Source: Dyadobacter sandarakinus
GTDB lineage: Bacteria; Bacteroidota; Bacteroidia; Cytophagales; Spirosomataceae
Assembly: GCF_016894445.1 (NCBI RefSeq)
Contig: NZ_CP056775.1
Location: forward strand, 124,001 to 188,000
Length of the DNA: 64,000 nucleotides
Direction of reading: 5' to 3'
Shown here: in pieces, positions 62,695 through 64,000 of the stretch
How positions within the stretch are numbered: position 1 is the first letter of the stretch
How the letters are laid out: each line of letters starts with the position of its first letter
The notes under the pieces: generated by a model
Seen by the model: only the letters and a program-made list of their open reading frames with translations
Told to the model about the DNA's origin: nothing
The model's database searches: none
Translations under genes and position numbers: made by a program

Positions 62695-63930
62695 ATGAAA
62701 CAAACCAAAATGTCCCGCCGCTCAGCCATTGAATCTGTGCTGGGTATTGCGGCTGCGGGTACCATGCTGCTGCCCAAAAACTCCTATGCTGCGCCTCCGC
62801 AACCTTTCAGGGAATACGGCAAAGTAAAGATCACGAAGCTCGAAACTTTCCTGGTTAAACCCCGGTGGATATTCCTGAAAATCCACACCGATGCCGGCAT
62901 TGTGGGCCTTGGCGAACCCCTGCTGGAAGGCCGTGCCCTGACCATTCAGACGGCGATCAAGGAAGTGGAGCCGTACCTGCTGGGAAAGGACCCGAGGGCG
63001 GTTGTACATCACTGGCAGGCCATTTATCGCCATGCATTTTACCGGGGCGGCCCCATCCTGACGAGTGCCCTCAGCGGGATTGATCAGGCGCTCTGGGATA
63101 TCAAAGGCAAGCTCCTCAACGTACCGATATACGAACTTCTGGGCGGTCCTACCCGCGACCGGGTGCGGGTATATGGCCGGGCCTCCAATGCAGAGGAAAT
63201 GAAAAAGCGGAAGGCCGAAGGCTACACCGTTATTAAAACCGGAGTTGCCAGGAAGAACCCTGCCAACATTGTTGAAAACCCCTCATTTATCAGATATGCT
63301 GCGGACAACTTTGCTTCACTCCGGGAAGCCGGCGGTCCCGATATGGACATTGCCATCGACTTTCATGGGTCGGTGCCCCAGCAAACCTCCAAGGTGCTGA
63401 TCAAAGAGCTTGAACAGTTTCAGCCTATGTTTATTGAAGAACCCTGCCAGGCGCAGAATGTGGATACGCTGGTTGATATTGCCCGCGGCACCCACCTGCC
63501 CATTGCGACCGGCGAGCGGATTTTTACCAAATGGGGCTTTCGCGAGATCCTCGAAAAAGGAGCTGCAAGCATTGTTCAGCCCGATCTCTGCCACGCCGGC
63601 GGCATCACCGAAGGCCGGCTGATTGCGGGCATGGCAGAAGCCTACTATGTACCCATTGCGCCGCACAATCCGATGGGTCCTATTTCACTGGCTACCGGCA
63701 TTCAGCTCGCAGCCAGCGTACCCAATTTTCTTGTACAGGAGCAGGTAACCCTGGGTGAAGGCTATCTGAAAGAACCATTTAAGCTACAAAAAGACGGAAC
63801 CGTAATGGTACCTGTGAAGCCCGGACTGGGCATTGAGCTGGACGAAGACCAGATGAAGGATAAGATAGGCCACGACTGGAAAAACCCGGAGTCGTACAAT
63901 GCGCTCGACGGGTCGGTTGTGGACTGGTAA
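62695..63930 (+). CDS. D-galactonate dehydratase-like enzyme with a Tat signal
   Basis: A 411-residue enolase-superfamily member very similar in pattern to DgoD, which dehydrates D-galactonate to 2-keto-3-deoxygalactonate. Signal: SRRSAIESVLGIAAAGTMLL. Blocks: GIDQALWDIKGKLLNVPIYE, IAIDFHGSVPQQTSKVLIKE (Asp and His), FIEEPCQAQNVDTL, PIATGERIFTKWGFREILEK, IVQPDLCHAGGITEGRLIAG and APHNPMGPISLATG (catalytic His). E. coli DgoD lacks a signal, so export is the unusual trait. The substrate is likely galactonate or a close relative. Last full gene in the window. Confidence 0.85.
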   Translation: MKQTKMSRRSAIESVLGIAAAGTMLLPKNSYAAPPQPFREYGKVKITKLETFLVKPRWIFLKIHTDAGIVGLGEPLLEGRALTIQTAIKEVEPYLLGKDPRAVVHHWQAIYRHAFYRGGPILTSALSGIDQALWDIKGKLLNVPIYELLGGPTRDRVRVYGRASNAEEMKKRKAEGYTVIKTGVARKNPANIVENPSFIRYAADNFASLREAGGPDMDIAIDFHGSVPQQTSKVLIKELEQFQPMFIEEPCQAQNVDTLVDIARGTHLPIATGERIFTKWGFREILEKGAASIVQPDLCHAGGITEGRLIAGMAEAYYVPIAPHNPMGPISLATGIQLAASVPNFLVQEQVTLGEGYLKEPFKLQKDGTVMVPVKPGLGIELDEDQMKDKIGHDWKNPESYNALDGSVVDW

Positions 63931-63978
63931 GCAAGTATTTGATTCTTTTTTATACCAATAAATACATCAGGAAATGCT

Positions 63979-64000
63979 ATGAAAAAAGTGTGGGAAGTAA
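63979..64000 (+). CDS. Start of a further gene, cut by the window end
   Basis: An ATG at 63979 opens MKKVWEV and a purine-rich AGGAAA lies 5 bases upstream. Only seven codons are visible, so identity cannot be told. Position suggests that it continues the sugar-acid operon. Confidence 0.35.

Overview
The window looks like a chromosome segment of a Bacteroidota bacterium of the order Cytophagales, most likely Dyadobacter or a close relative. Supporting signs are a SusC/SusD pair, a type IX secretion C-terminal sorting domain, TAnnTTTG-type promoter elements, a PD40/OmpA outer-membrane protein and DUF families typical of this group. The genus is an inference. No rRNA, tRNA or CRISPR array was seen.

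Left core (1-4832): truncated thioredoxin reductase, a TPR/PD40/OmpA protein coupled to queE, and mnmE with its terminator.

Defence island (about 4.87-36.59 kb): a composite, partly decayed insertion bounded by repeated TTTTGTACC motifs and carrying an excisionase remnant but no integrase. From left to right it holds: an antiviral-type reverse transcriptase; an unknown gene and an XRE regulator; a ParA / membrane protein / ribbon-helix-helix cassette that resembles a mobilization module without a relaxase; an AAA ATPase; a non-coding stretch with three strong hairpins and eight 10-bp phased repeats; an AbiEi-like winged-helix protein behind a perfect inverted-repeat operator; then a nine-gene co-directional run, brxE-like, brxA, brxB, brxC, pglX, pglZ, brxL, mcrB, mcrC. 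A convergent 1305-residue GHKL ATPase with a DUF3883-like nuclease end and a decayed rhuM gene close the island. The BREX set mixes a type 6-like first gene (brxE) with a type 1-like last gene (brxL). The C-terminus of BrxL resembles an MIT_C/phospholipase-D-like domain rather than a Lon protease. PglX would methylate host DNA, BrxC/PglZ/BrxL would act on unmethylated phage DNA, and McrBC would add restriction of modified DNA. The presumed recognition parts of PglX and McrB are much more AT-rich than the rest of their genes, as if specificity modules had been swapped.

Middle core (36.6-53.6 kb): an MNT/HEPN toxin-antitoxin pair beside the island edge, a T9SS-secreted protein, a DUF6152/inner-membrane pair, purL, a lipoprotein, a candidate structured RNA, a DinB-like enzyme flanked by tandem repeats, an Fpg/Nei glycosylase, an SGNH hydrolase, a DUF4468 protein, a receiver-like protein lacking its phospho-acceptor, an MscS-type channel and an MgtC-like protein.

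Right end (53.6-64 kb): a sugar-acid utilization locus with susC, susD, three enolase-superfamily dehydratases that all carry Tat-type signals, and a LacI regulator. AAACGTTTAA palindromes upstream of susC and a degenerate copy after the regulator gene are its likely operators. The third enzyme closely resembles D-galactonate dehydratase, so uptake of an aldonate-yielding glycan is plausible.
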